Of a stretch of 64,000 nucleotides of DNA, positions 54,240 through 63,685 are shown in pieces. Numbering within the stretch: the stretch's first letter is position 1; every line of letters starts with the position of its first letter. This DNA is from Membranihabitans maritimus (lineage in GTDB: Bacteria; Bacteroidota; Bacteroidia; Chitinophagales; Saprospiraceae), in assembly GCF_021729145.1 (NCBI RefSeq), contig NZ_JAJSLW010000004.1, forward strand, positions 306,453 through 370,452, given 5' to 3'. A model generated the notes under the pieces. The model made no database searches. It had not been told where the DNA came from and worked only from the letters and a program-made list of their open reading frames with translations. The position numbers and the translations under genes are program-made.

Positions 54240-55229
54240 ATGAAGCCAAAGCTCGTAAGTATTATTATCCCAACTTTTAATAGAGAAAAATATATTAGGG
54301 ATACATTAAATTCAGTATTAAATCAATCCTATAAAGAATGGGAATGTATTATTGTTGATGACGGTTCAACAGATAGAACACTTGAAATTCTAAAGGCATA
54401 CGGAAAAAATAATGGTAAATTTCGATATTATGAACGAAACCGCATCCCTAAAGGCGCTAACACGTGCAGGAATATTGGTATTGAGCATGCATCAGGGGAT
54501 TATGTAATATTCCTGGACAGTGATGATCTTCTTGATAAAAATTGTCTTGAGAATCGAATTTTTCACCTTTCAAATGACGATACTAACTTACTAATTACTG
54601 GAACCTATCAAATAATCAATAATCAAAAAATAAAAAAGTATTTTAATACAGTATTTCCTCAACAAACTGACTTCCTAGCTCATTTTTTGCAATTTGACTT
54701 ACCGTGGCATACTACCTCCGGAACTTGGCAAAAATGTTTTGTATGTGAACTCAACGGTTTTGACGAAAAACTCCAAAGATTTCAAGATCCTGATTTGTAC
54801 ATTCGGGCTTTAGGAAACAATCATTTAAATCTTAAATATCAATATCAGGATGCTGATGTATATTACAGGATCGGCCATTTATCTGATAAAAGAGCAAATC
54901 AAGAATGGGTTAATAAACTAACTAATTCATACTTATATTTTTACCAGAAGCATTTCCCTATTTTTCGGGAAACCATTTACAAAAAAGATATCATTATGGG
55001 TCTTAGCGAAAGCTTAACTGTTTTGATAAAACAATCAAAGAAAATTTCTAATAAAAGTCTTACCAATTGTCATTTATATTTAGACACTTTGCTTTCAAGC
55101 AATATTATAAATACCAGGCAAGAATACCTTCTAAAAAAGCTCCTTGCCCTTAATAGTAGAATTCCGCATTTTAAAGGGAATTCCAAACTTAATCTATTCA
55201 TAATCTCATCGATATTATCGTCAAAATGA
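54240..55229 (+). CDS. Glycosyltransferase family 2
   Basis: 329 residues. VSIIIPTFNREKYIRDTLNS, CIIVDDGSTDRTLEIL and the DSDD motif in YVIFLDSDDLLDKN. TCRNIGIEHASGD is typical of GT2. Soluble. It lies 23 bp after sulfotransferase 4 and 25 bp before the next GT2. Confidence 0.9.
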   Translation: MKPKLVSIIIPTFNREKYIRDTLNSVLNQSYKEWECIIVDDGSTDRTLEILKAYGKNNGKFRYYERNRIPKGANTCRNIGIEHASGDYVIFLDSDDLLDKNCLENRIFHLSNDDTNLLITGTYQIINNQKIKKYFNTVFPQQTDFLAHFLQFDLPWHTTSGTWQKCFVCELNGFDEKLQRFQDPDLYIRALGNNHLNLKYQYQDADVYYRIGHLSDKRANQEWVNKLTNSYLYFYQKHFPIFRETIYKKDIIMGLSESLTVLIKQSKKISNKSLTNCHLYLDTLLSSNIINTRQEYLLKKLLALNSRIPHFKGNSKLNLFIISSILSSK

Positions 55230-55254
55230 CCCAGAATATAAATAAGCGCAAATA

Positions 55255-56253
55255 ATGTTAAATCACCCTCCAACAATTAGTGTTATACTCCCGGTCTACA
55301 ATGGCGAAAAATATTTGAAAGATGCTATCGACAGTATATTGTATCAGACATATAATGATTTTGAATTAATAGTGGTAAATGACTGTTCTACCGATAACAC
55401 GAGTACTATCCTAGCTACATATTCGGATCCACGCCTTCGCATTATTACTAACTCAGAAAATTTAAAAATCTCAAAATCATTAAACAAGGGAATTAAAATA
55501 GCAAAAGGTGAATATATTGCCAGAATGGATGCCGATGATGTTTCGCATCTTAAAAGATTTGAAAAACAAATTAAGTGCTTTAAAGAAAATCCTAATTTCG
55601 GGGTAATAGGTACTGCCCATAAGTTGATTGGACATTCAAAAGGCACAAAATACAGGCCCAAAAATCCAGAAGAAAATAAACTCAGGTTACTTTTCCACAC
55701 TTGTTGCACACATCCTTCGGTTATGGTTCGTAAAGATATTCTAGAAAAGTATAGTATTCACTATTCACCAGAATATGTTCCCGCAGAGGATTACCATCTG
55801 TTTTATACCCTAAGTAAACATACCGAAATTTTCAATATTGACGAAGTTCTCCTGGATTACAGAACATTTACACCTACCATTTCTCAGGGAAAGTATCATG
55901 ATGGTAAAAAGCAAATTGATAAAAAGATTAAAAAACACATATTTTCAGATATCGGTATTCAATACACCGAACAGGAATTAAATCTTCATTCTAAATTTTG
56001 CCTTCGACAAAAAGTTACTTCCGTTTCTGAATTAACCTTGCTGTTAGAATGGTCCAATAAATTATGGGGCCAAATAAAAAAAGATTTTGATTCACACCTA
56101 ATAGAAAAAGAATTCCAGTTTCAGTGGTATGGTTTTTTAAAAAACAATTTATCATACTTTACTATATTCTGGTACTTTCAAAATTTCAACCATCCCTTTT
56201 TAAAACCCTCATTATCAATATTCAATAAAGCCATAACAAGATATTTCCAATAG
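55255..56253 (+). CDS. Glycosyltransferase family 2
   Basis: 332 residues. ISVILPVYNGEKYLKDAIDS, LIVVNDCSTDNTSTIL and the DADD motif in YIARMDADDVSHLKRFEKQI. A CCTHPSVMVRKDIL segment follows, as in beta-1,3-type GT2 enzymes. It probably adds a hexose or HexNAc to the growing unit. Confidence 0.9.
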   Translation: MLNHPPTISVILPVYNGEKYLKDAIDSILYQTYNDFELIVVNDCSTDNTSTILATYSDPRLRIITNSENLKISKSLNKGIKIAKGEYIARMDADDVSHLKRFEKQIKCFKENPNFGVIGTAHKLIGHSKGTKYRPKNPEENKLRLLFHTCCTHPSVMVRKDILEKYSIHYSPEYVPAEDYHLFYTLSKHTEIFNIDEVLLDYRTFTPTISQGKYHDGKKQIDKKIKKHIFSDIGIQYTEQELNLHSKFCLRQKVTSVSELTLLLEWSNKLWGQIKKDFDSHLIEKEFQFQWYGFLKNNLSYFTIFWYFQNFNHPFLKPSLSIFNKAITRYFQ

Positions 56254-56368
56254 TTTTCTAACTTAATTTCTCAAGTAATTGAGATCAAAAGAGACTACTC
56301 AGGGAAATATCTACGTTCATCAAAAGGTTTGACAAATAAATTATCGACAAGAAAAATATTGAATAAAT

Positions 56369-58705
56369 ATGCAAACCTCATTTGCTTTCTTATCTTCTCT
56401 AGTAGTCATACTTTTCATATCTTGTAAAAGCCACAAAAGTCCACAGGACGCTAATTCTATTAGCAGCTTCAACAACAAGGGCATTCCCATTTCTCAGGAA
56501 AACCTTCCACTAGAATCCGTAAGAGATGTAAAACAATTATTAGCAAAAGGTTTACAAAAATCTAAAGCCACTGGAAAAATTAATTTTGTTTTCTTCTTCA
56601 ATGAATCCCTCCATGATTCAATTAAAATTCAAACATTAAATCCTGAAAAAGTTTATATTTCAATTGGAAATCAGAAAAACAAATCTACAGCTTTGTATAG
56701 TTACCTGGATCTTCTGGGATACTGTTTTTATGGACCTGAAGATCACTGGAATTATATTCCCGAGATAGACATCAATCGAGAAATTGACACTGTAATTCAT
56801 TCTGCATTCAATCTTCGCAGACTATCCGTTTCCTATGGATTTGGTCCAAAATCAAATAAAGCATTGGATACAACCAGAAATCTCTTTACCCGTTGGTCAA
56901 AGAGATTGCGTATGGTTAATTTATACGAAATTCCATCTGGACATTATGGGAATACTTTCAACAGAAAATATAAAACAGAAATTAGTACTCATCCTGAATG
57001 GCGCAGCCTAGAGAAAACAAATCGTCGAAAGTGGAACCAGGATATGAAATTATGTTATTCCAATCATGAGGTAATTCAAAAATATAAAGAGGATGCGGAA
57101 AAAAGGCTATCAAGAGAAAAAAGGATCTCCCGTCCTCCCTATATTTTAAATATGGAGCCCCCGGATGGTGACGGTTATTGTCAATGTGATAGATGTTCAA
57201 ACTCCGTTAGCGATCAGGTTTATCACCTGGCAGATCAAGTAGCCCGACACATATTTAACATAGATACCAATGCTTTTGTTTCCCTCTATGCCTACAATGA
57301 GCACGCGGCTCCTCCTAATTTTCAATTACATAAGAATGTCATAATAGGGATTGTTCCTTCTGCTTTTCAAAGTGTGGGGAGTCCTGAAAAGATGATGGCC
57401 TTATGGGAAAAAACGGGGGCTACTCTTTATTTGCGGGATTACCTTGCGGCACCCATTTGGGCTAAAGATTTACCCTCGTTTTCCCCGAATGGGAATACTT
57501 TAGGTATAATTAAACATTTAAAAGAAAATAACTACCTGGGATTCAATATTGAGACAACAGCATCATTTATGGCAACAGGTATACAATTCCATCTGCTTTC
57601 CAGGGAAAGTTGGAATAATATCAATGAAAGTGAGGAATGGCATAAATTTTTCGAAAGACTTTTTCCCGGATATCAAAGTGAAATACAAATCATTTATGAA
57701 AACCTGAGGGGTTTAAATTTAGTAAACCTAAACGATGCATTACAGAGAATTACAGCGCTTCAACACAAAGCCAAACTACATAATCATTCGATAATTCATA
57801 AACGGCTTTCTGATTTGAGATTTTACATAGAATACATTTATTTATTCAAAAAATTCGAAAAAGTAAAAAATGAGGAAAACGTCCAAAATCTAATGGACAA
57901 AATTCGTACGGAGCCAGCAGGGAGGTTGTTACATCCGTGGAGTTTGTATCGGCTACTAAAAAGAGAAACAAACTTTAACCAGGAATTTATCAGGTCTGAA
58001 AATAAAAATATTCTCTCTTTCGATACCGGCAATATTCAGGTTGCCCTTCGACGAAAAACACCCCAGGAATGGCATGTGACAAACCCAGATTATTATTTAG
58101 AAAATATTAATGATCTTCCGTCCATACCTGTCCGGACAACAAAGGGGATTTTATATATCGGAAATAAAGGCAATGGAATAGTCAAATTTAGAGCGCGACT
58201 TAAAAAATTAAACAGCAATGGCAGCGGTACAATAATTTTTAGAACATTAGAAAATGATTTTGTAGCCGATACGAATTTACCAATGAATAATCAGTGGCAA
58301 GACTACGAAATTTCCCTCGAGAAAAATAGATTTTATAAAGTTGACATAAAAACTCCAGGGTCCGAACTATTTCTCAAGGGGCCAAACTTCCCTTTTGCTT
58401 TTACAAAACCACTATACAATAAATACCTGGACACCCCTACTTATTTTTATTTCAGGATTCCAGAAGACCTAAATTCAGCTAAAATACAAATACCTAAAAA
58501 ATCAAATATGGTCTCCTTGAATTCTGCGGACACAAGTTTTTTTAAAGAGCATATCAACCAAGCGAAAGTTATAAATATAAATAATAAAAATGGAGCAGTT
58601 ATTGAAGTCAAGACTTCAAGGCATGGAATAAAATCCCTTAATTTTCCATATTTATTTTCCCTGCATAAAAATGGGGTTATTTACAAGGCTCCTATTAGTA
58701 ATTAA
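56369..58705 (+). CDS. DUF4838-domain lipoprotein, possible glycoside hydrolase
   Basis: 778 residues. A lipoprotein signal ends VVILFISC. The DUF4838 region is visible from about residue 160 to 480: FTRWSKRLRMVNLYEIPSGH, PPDGDGYCQCDRCSNSV, and AFVSLYAYNEHAAPPNF. This family resembles alpha-glucuronidase-like TIM-barrel hydrolases but is biochemically uncharacterised. The C-terminal part (560-778) looks like a beta-rich carbohydrate-binding module. It sits between the GT2 genes and the Wzy candidate, so it may trim or modify the finished polymer on the cell surface. Confidence 0.82.
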   Translation: MQTSFAFLSSLVVILFISCKSHKSPQDANSISSFNNKGIPISQENLPLESVRDVKQLLAKGLQKSKATGKINFVFFFNESLHDSIKIQTLNPEKVYISIGNQKNKSTALYSYLDLLGYCFYGPEDHWNYIPEIDINREIDTVIHSAFNLRRLSVSYGFGPKSNKALDTTRNLFTRWSKRLRMVNLYEIPSGHYGNTFNRKYKTEISTHPEWRSLEKTNRRKWNQDMKLCYSNHEVIQKYKEDAEKRLSREKRISRPPYILNMEPPDGDGYCQCDRCSNSVSDQVYHLADQVARHIFNIDTNAFVSLYAYNEHAAPPNFQLHKNVIIGIVPSAFQSVGSPEKMMALWEKTGATLYLRDYLAAPIWAKDLPSFSPNGNTLGIIKHLKENNYLGFNIETTASFMATGIQFHLLSRESWNNINESEEWHKFFERLFPGYQSEIQIIYENLRGLNLVNLNDALQRITALQHKAKLHNHSIIHKRLSDLRFYIEYIYLFKKFEKVKNEENVQNLMDKIRTEPAGRLLHPWSLYRLLKRETNFNQEFIRSENKNILSFDTGNIQVALRRKTPQEWHVTNPDYYLENINDLPSIPVRTTKGILYIGNKGNGIVKFRARLKKLNSNGSGTIIFRTLENDFVADTNLPMNNQWQDYEISLEKNRFYKVDIKTPGSELFLKGPNFPFAFTKPLYNKYLDTPTYFYFRIPEDLNSAKIQIPKKSNMVSLNSADTSFFKEHINQAKVININNKNGAVIEVKTSRHGIKSLNFPYLFSLHKNGVIYKAPISN

Positions 58706-58734
58706 ATCATATAACTCCTGATAAATTCACTCAT

Positions 58735-59904
58735 TTGGAACCTATTATTAGAATACTATTTTATTTAATTCTATTTACATTACTGATTAGCATTTTCCGG
58801 TATGTAAAGTATAGGTTTCCGCACAGCAATATAACCTTCTTGGTGATAGCATTTCTCTATAGAATTCCTTTACTTTTTATTTATCAAAAATTTATTCCTG
58901 GGGATTGGGGCTATTACTATTTAGCCGCACAATCTGAAAATCTAGATTTTAGTTTTAGTTTTGGTTCACATGCATTACCACATTTAATACGTCCATTCGT
59001 GTATTATCTAGGGCTCGAAATTGTTGATATGTTTTTTCTATTTACTTTTTTGGGATACCTTGGAATTTTACTATTCTATTTAATTGGCCATCGAATTACC
59101 CGATATACGGATAAAGTAAAAATATTGGGCATTAATATTTTCCCATGGATACTTCTTTATCCAAGCTTACATATGTACACAGTCATGATAGGGAAGGACC
59201 CACTGGTCCTCCTGGGTATAGCTTTATGTGGATATAGCCTTACCTATGCTGGGATAAAAAAAATATATCTGTTTATGGGATTATTGATCCTTCTCATAAT
59301 CAGACCTCACATAGCCATTGTATTTCTGGCTTCCCTGGTAGTCAGTTTTCTTATTTCCAGTGAATGGAATGTCATTCAAAAATCAATATTATTTATTTTT
59401 TCTTTAGTATTGGGAATAGCATCCATACCATATGTAATAGCGTTTTTTCGTATTGAAGAATTTTCGTTAACAGCCATTCAATTAATGATTGAAGTCAATA
59501 CTGGTAACGTGGATGATGCTACTACTTTTGTAGATATGACTTCGTATCCACTGATACTCAAAATGTTTACCTTTCTCTATCGACCTTTGTTTATTGATTC
59601 TCCAAATGTCTTGCTTTTGGAGTACAGTGCTGAAAATTTATTCTTCTTAATTCTTAGTCTAAACTTCTTGAGACTTCCATTTTTTCAATGGATATCAAAA
59701 CAATCTATTTTCTTGAAATTCGCTTTAATTTATTCGCTGATTGGCACAATGGTCTTATGCAATGGATTCAGTGTTTTCGGCCTGTTCATCCGTCAAAAAA
59801 CCATGGTATTCCTTTTTTTACTGACTTTAATTTTTGGTTTTATTCATTATAGAAATAGTAGATACAATCATCCAATATCTTCTTCACAAAACAAATCGAT
59901 TTGA
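58735..59904 (+). CDS. Polytopic membrane protein, candidate Wzy polymerase
   Basis: 389 residues, about 10-11 membrane segments (for example IIRILFYLILFTLLISIFRY and IYLFMGLLILLIIRPHIAIV). A start at TTG 58735 is needed. Loop motifs HALPHLIRPFVYYLG and MYTVMIGKDPLVLLG contain the Arg/His/Lys residues that periplasmic loops of Wzy-like proteins often carry. Wzy proteins have little sequence conservation, so the call rests on topology and on the absence of any other polymerase candidate in the cluster. It overlaps the next gene by 4 bp. Confidence 0.65.
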   Translation: MEPIIRILFYLILFTLLISIFRYVKYRFPHSNITFLVIAFLYRIPLLFIYQKFIPGDWGYYYLAAQSENLDFSFSFGSHALPHLIRPFVYYLGLEIVDMFFLFTFLGYLGILLFYLIGHRITRYTDKVKILGINIFPWILLYPSLHMYTVMIGKDPLVLLGIALCGYSLTYAGIKKIYLFMGLLILLIIRPHIAIVFLASLVVSFLISSEWNVIQKSILFIFSLVLGIASIPYVIAFFRIEEFSLTAIQLMIEVNTGNVDDATTFVDMTSYPLILKMFTFLYRPLFIDSPNVLLLEYSAENLFFLILSLNFLRLPFFQWISKQSIFLKFALIYSLIGTMVLCNGFSVFGLFIRQKTMVFLFLLTLIFGFIHYRNSRYNHPISSSQNKSI

Positions 59905-61058
59905 GTACAGTTCTTTCAAGTTCAAGTAAAAACATCGCTATTGTCATCAATACCTCATGGAATATTTACAATTTCAGAAAGGGGTTGGTCCAGCGCCTTA
60001 TCAAAGACGGTCATTCTGTATTTTGCATGGCCCCTACTGATGATTTCAGTCCCGAATTCGAAAAATGGGGCGCCCATTTTGTACCAGTCAATAACATCCA
60101 ACGTAAAGGTACAAACCCTTTAAAAGATTTATCACTAATCTTTGAACTCAAAAATCTTTACAAGAAACATCAAATCGATATTGCTCTGCTTTATACCATA
60201 AAACCAAATATTTATGGAATCCTTGCTGCTCCAAAAGATGTAAAAACCGTTTGTACTGTCACCGGATTAGGTTATTCCTTTATCAAAAAAGGATGGATCA
60301 ATAAACTTGTGCGAAAACTCTATAAGAAATCATTTAATAATGCCAGTCAGATCTATTTTCAAAATTCTGATGACCTGGCTTTGTTTAATTCCCTTAAAAT
60401 CGGAAATCCCAGGAATATGGAAGTGGTTCCAGGAAGTGGGATAAATACATCCTATTTTGCACCGGGTGAAAAATCAAATAATTCTCCCAGCCACCCTTTC
60501 CGCTTCCTCTTTGTCGGTCGCCTGCTGAATGACAAAGGAATCCGGGAACTTCGACAGGCCACTGAAATCCTACACACAAAAAATATACCTTTTTCACTCG
60601 ACGTAGTCGGATCCATTGACCGGGACAATCCAGCCGCTATGTCCGGTAAAGAATTGGAAGAATGGACCCAAAAACCGTATATCCGATACCACGGACAGGT
60701 AGAAGATCCGCGCCCCTTTATCCGCAATTGCGATGCCCTGGTCCTTCCCTCTTACCGTGAAGGACTTCCCCGGGGATGTCTGGAAGCCATGAGTATGGCA
60801 CGTCCCCTCATAGTCACAGATGTACCCGGATGCCGTGAAACCGTTATCGACGGAAAGAATGGGTACCTCTGCGAGGTACAGAATCCGAAAGACCTTGCTG
60901 AAAAGATGACTCAATTAGCCATGCTTCCCGGAGAAGAGTTAAAATCCATGGGTGCCTTCAGCCGGCAAATGGCCCTGGAAAAATTTGATGAACAGATCAT
61001 CATTCAATACTATTTGGATGTCATCGAGAAATTGGGAAAAAGGGAACGCAATTCATAG
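59901..61058 (+). CDS. Glycosyltransferase family 4 (PglA-like)
   Basis: 385 residues. NIAIVINTSWNIYNFRKGLV, then TGLGYSFIKKGWINKLV, RFLFVGRLLNDKGIRELRQA and the EX7E region YREGLPRGCLEAMSMARPLI. It resembles PglA/WbnE-type HexNAc transferases that add the second sugar to the lipid carrier. It starts at TTG 59901, overlapping the upstream stop. Its last 36 codons and 125 bp beyond are repeated at 63686-63924, and a diverged tail lies at 61605, so the 3' end took part in recombination. Confidence 0.88.
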   Translation: MSTVLSSSSKNIAIVINTSWNIYNFRKGLVQRLIKDGHSVFCMAPTDDFSPEFEKWGAHFVPVNNIQRKGTNPLKDLSLIFELKNLYKKHQIDIALLYTIKPNIYGILAAPKDVKTVCTVTGLGYSFIKKGWINKLVRKLYKKSFNNASQIYFQNSDDLALFNSLKIGNPRNMEVVPGSGINTSYFAPGEKSNNSPSHPFRFLFVGRLLNDKGIRELRQATEILHTKNIPFSLDVVGSIDRDNPAAMSGKELEEWTQKPYIRYHGQVEDPRPFIRNCDALVLPSYREGLPRGCLEAMSMARPLIVTDVPGCRETVIDGKNGYLCEVQNPKDLAEKMTQLAMLPGEELKSMGAFSRQMALEKFDEQIIIQYYLDVIEKLGKRERNS

Positions 61059-61185
61059 GGCTCGGGAATCATTCCCCAAGACTATACGGATCTTAAAGCC
61101 TGTGCAAAAGCCATAAAAAGGGATCCAGGATTCTCCCTCCAACGTGCAATTAAAGCCTTAGCATTGGGAGTAGGGATCACTATGT
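60946..61185 (+). repeat. Direct repeat, left copy (GT4 tail plus intergenic repeat)
   Basis: This 240-bp segment, from CCATGGGTGCCTTCAGCC through GGGATCACTATGT, is about 95% identical to 63686-63924. The first 113 bp are the end of the GT4 gene; the rest is intergenic, beginning AGGGCTCGGGAATCATTCCCC, with a GGGAA/TTCCC hairpin. The later part is also akin to the repeats at 33646 and 33735. Confidence 0.9.
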
Positions 61186-61604
61186 GGACGAAAGGATTCT
61201 TTCACATCTTCCGGATTTCAGTACCTTATTTATATTTATCAGAAACATTTTTCACAAAATAAAACTTCATTTTACTAAACATATATGTTTAGTATTCAGA
61301 ATACTATATTTTCCATATGTAGTAACATCATCTGTCCGGCCCAGGGCCGGACAATCCCTTCCTGCTTATGCCCAAGGCATCTGGCAAAGTCATCCCTATG
61401 GGACTTTGTGGATATCAATGCCAGAATCCAGGTTTTACCCTGATTCCCCCCTGGGTTGGCACCCGGGGTTAATTATATTTCGCTTCCCTCCGATTTCATG
61501 TCGGGACAGGCACTTCAGAGCTTTTTTTTCGCTGTCGAACTCACGTTATAAACAGAGATTTCTCCCATTCAAGGCTCATAGGAACTGCCAATGGAGATGA
61601 TAAA

Positions 61605-61709
61605 ATGGCAATAATTCTCGAAGAAAAATTAAAGTCTATGGAACAACACAGCCGCCAAATTATTATTCAGTATTACCTGAATGTGATTGGGGAATTGGGG
61701 AAAGGATAA
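61605..61709 (+). pseudogene. Diverged glycosyltransferase C-terminal remnant
   Basis: Thirty-four codons from ATG 61605 to TAA 61709 read as an ILEEKLKSMEQHSRQ start and an IIIQYYLNVIGELGKG end. This parallels the end of the GT4 protein (LKSMGAFSRQMAL...QIIIQYYLDVIEKLGK) with about ten residues missing inside. It is a leftover of another, related glycosyltransferase gene. Confidence 0.6.
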
Positions 61710-61725
61710 TTAATTACTATATTTG
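61695..61725 (+). promoter_or_regulatory. Canonical Bacteroidota promoter of the three-gene operon
   Basis: A -33 TTG (61695-61697) and a -7 TATATTTG (61718-61725) are separated by 20 bp, as expected for the Bacteroidota primary sigma factor. It lies 40 bp upstream of the first gene of the 61766-63615 operon and inside the glycosyltransferase remnant, so the operon is likely transcribed separately from the polysaccharide genes. Confidence 0.65.
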
Positions 61726-61765
61726 AATTAGGCGAAAATGTATTTTTAAGTCACCTGCCTGGGGT

Positions 61766-62581
61766 ATGAGATTAGAACACAAAGTACAACCTGTAAAAAA
61801 GAACCACTCAATAAAAGAAGTAGTGATTAGTCTATTCTTACAGAATCCGATCTTGAAACCCGAACGATTTGAGAAATTGATATCATCCGGATATAAGGAT
61901 AGTTTCCAACAATTTGATCGCATTTCCCAGTTTCAAGTGCAGTTTCAGAAAAAAACTGAAGGAGGAAAAAGTGCTTCACTCAAACACGAACAAAATGCAG
62001 GATTCAAGTTCATTTCATTCAAGAACGGGCAGGTTAATAGGTTGTTACAGGGAATTAATGAAACGCATCGAACTTTTATTTCGTACCACAATCTGGACTA
62101 CGAGCGATGGAACTCCTTTTATGAAGACTATAAAAAGAATATCACACTCCTCTCTGATATTCAATCCGATATATTTATTAAAGCATTTAGTCTGCATTAT
62201 ATTGACGAATTGATATGGATAGATGATGATTGTCCAATAGACCTGACTTTACTACTCAAAGGAAATCGGGAAAAAATTCCAGGAGACTTTTTCAAATCTG
62301 AAAATCCTTCTTTCAGCATCGTATCAGAAAAGCAAATACAGGATGCCATTTACTTTGACAGGCTGGAGATTAGGGTAAATCCAACAATAATACCTTCTTT
62401 GGTCATAAGTCATAATGTCACTGAAGATCTTGACGAAGAAATTCTATTGGATCAATTATTTCAATCTGATTTCGAACAAAAAATAGAAGATATGCATTCA
62501 TATAACAAAGAATTATTAAATAGTATATTACAAGAAGAAGTACAATCGCTCATTGGTCTAACACAAAACACAAAAAAATGA
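61766..62581 (+). CDS. TIGR04255-like protein, first gene of an unknown three-gene operon
   Basis: 271 residues, soluble. It opens with a conserved-looking block (HSIKEVVISLFLQNPILKPE) and later has YHNLDYERWNSFYEDYKKNI, which resembles the sporadically distributed TIGR04255 family of unknown function; this is recognition by pattern, not a search. Further segments: SIVSEKQIQDAIYFDRLEIR and VISHNVTEDLDEEILLDQLF. It has no transmembrane part or known catalytic motif. Its stop overlaps the start of the next gene by 4 bp (ATGA). Confidence 0.65.
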   Translation: MRLEHKVQPVKKNHSIKEVVISLFLQNPILKPERFEKLISSGYKDSFQQFDRISQFQVQFQKKTEGGKSASLKHEQNAGFKFISFKNGQVNRLLQGINETHRTFISYHNLDYERWNSFYEDYKKNITLLSDIQSDIFIKAFSLHYIDELIWIDDDCPIDLTLLLKGNREKIPGDFFKSENPSFSIVSEKQIQDAIYFDRLEIRVNPTIIPSLVISHNVTEDLDEEILLDQLFQSDFEQKIEDMHSYNKELLNSILQEEVQSLIGLTQNTKK

Positions 62582-63057
62582 ACGCGGCAATTACACAACC
62601 CATTTCTATGAAACCACTTTTCTCGGTTTTCGGATCGGATAGTGGCTCTGGACAAATAGGTAGTGAAATACATGACGATCCTGTTTATGCCTACCCTACT
62701 TTTGCTATTCAGAATAAAATATTAGAATGTAAAGAACTATGTGATAATTGGGACGGACAAGGGGCTCAACCTCCTTCTGAGTCTACCATTTCCAATGCTC
62801 TTAATTTTATAGACTTGTTGCCTGATTCGACTGTCGCTTTCTTAGATGAAGAAAATATCGTTTGTACTCCGTACGGCACCATAGTTCTTGATTTCGAAAA
62901 TCAAGATGATGTATTCTCTGTGGAAATAGGTAACCGTAGACTTGGATATTTTTTTGAATCCGCTGGCAAAATAATTTTAAAGGTAAATCAGGAACCTGTT
63001 AACCGATACAAATTATCCAATAATGTTGTTCAAGGATTTAAACAATTGCAAAAATAA
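62578..63057 (+). CDS. NWDGxGA-motif protein, second gene of the operon
   Basis: 159 residues, soluble and acidic. The conserved core is ECKELCDNWDGQGAQPPSES followed by ALNFIDLLPDSTVAFLDEEN and GTIVLDFENQDDVFSVEIGN. Proteins with this NWDGxGA-P pattern occur in many bacteria next to TIGR04255-like genes; their role is unknown. Overlap with the upstream gene and a 12-bp gap to the next one show co-translation. Confidence 0.75.
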   Translation: MNAAITQPISMKPLFSVFGSDSGSGQIGSEIHDDPVYAYPTFAIQNKILECKELCDNWDGQGAQPPSESTISNALNFIDLLPDSTVAFLDEENIVCTPYGTIVLDFENQDDVFSVEIGNRRLGYFFESAGKIILKVNQEPVNRYKLSNNVVQGFKQLQK

Positions 63058-63069
63058 GGACAGAGAATT

Positions 63070-63615
63070 ATGGATCGGACTGTACCCAGAAACATCAGTG
63101 AAGAAGAAAATCTTCTCAGAGGTATAGTTCACCCCATGTTTTATTCAAATTCCAAGGGCACTGTAAAAAGAGAAGCTTTTTTACCACCTCCGGAAAGAAG
63201 GGATGTTTCTTTGTTACGACGAAAATATGCCATTGACGATTCATTCTGCAAAAGGCATTGTAAATCGCTGAAAATAGGAACAAACAAGTATGTGGGAATC
63301 GCCGTTTTTCTAGCAAGCCATATTACTAAAATAAATAATGATGAGGACAGCACCATACCAATTATCGTAAAAGCCACTCCTTTGAGTACAACTGGTGAAT
63401 TAATTCCCAAAGATGAAAAAGTCTATATTACTACTCCGGGATTACCAATGCATGCCGATCTTTTATATAAAATAGCGCTTCCTACAAAAGGTGAACCCGC
63501 AATAGAACATAGAGTCACTGCCACTAAAATCAGTAAAAAGGTAAATTTTCATCTTGATGAAGGCCCGAGTTCCGATACATGGGAAGGTAATGAATTGGTT
63601 TGGGAAGAGATTTGA
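63070..63615 (+). CDS. Hypothetical protein, third gene of the operon
   Basis: 181 residues, soluble. Visible features: EEENLLRGIVHPMFYSNSKG, then EAFLPPPERRDVSLLRRKYA, CKRHCKSLK and KYVGIAVFLASHI, then PGLPMHADLLYKIALPTKGE. The pattern of a short N-terminal 'lxRxxhPmfyn' part followed by a beta-rich core recurs in partners of the previous two proteins, as far as I can tell. No enzymatic motif. It may be the third subunit of one complex. Confidence 0.72.
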   Translation: MDRTVPRNISEEENLLRGIVHPMFYSNSKGTVKREAFLPPPERRDVSLLRRKYAIDDSFCKRHCKSLKIGTNKYVGIAVFLASHITKINNDEDSTIPIIVKATPLSTTGELIPKDEKVYITTPGLPMHADLLYKIALPTKGEPAIEHRVTATKISKKVNFHLDEGPSSDTWEGNELVWEEI

Positions 63616-63685
63616 ATCGGTTTACCAAGCTTTCTTCAAACCCTAACCCCAAAATCGCGGGGATCCTCAGCATCCCAAAAATGAC

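Larger units (their letters stand above)
61186..61765 (+). other. Gene-free spacer with repeat remnants and promoter
   Basis: About 420 bp (61186-61604) hold no supported gene; a 138-codon frame here has no plausible protein pattern. The stretch 61336-61500 is more GC-rich and contains direct words (GGCCCAGGGCCGGACA, GGCATCTGGCAAAG, GGTTGGCACCCGGGGTT) typical of repeat debris. A glycosyltransferase tail remnant (61605-61709) and a canonical promoter (61695-61725) follow. Confidence 0.6.

Noticed and set aside
61184..61600. 138-codon frame downstream of the GT4 gene
   Set aside because: Composition and residue order do not look like a protein, it begins inside the direct repeat, and it crosses GC-rich repeat debris.
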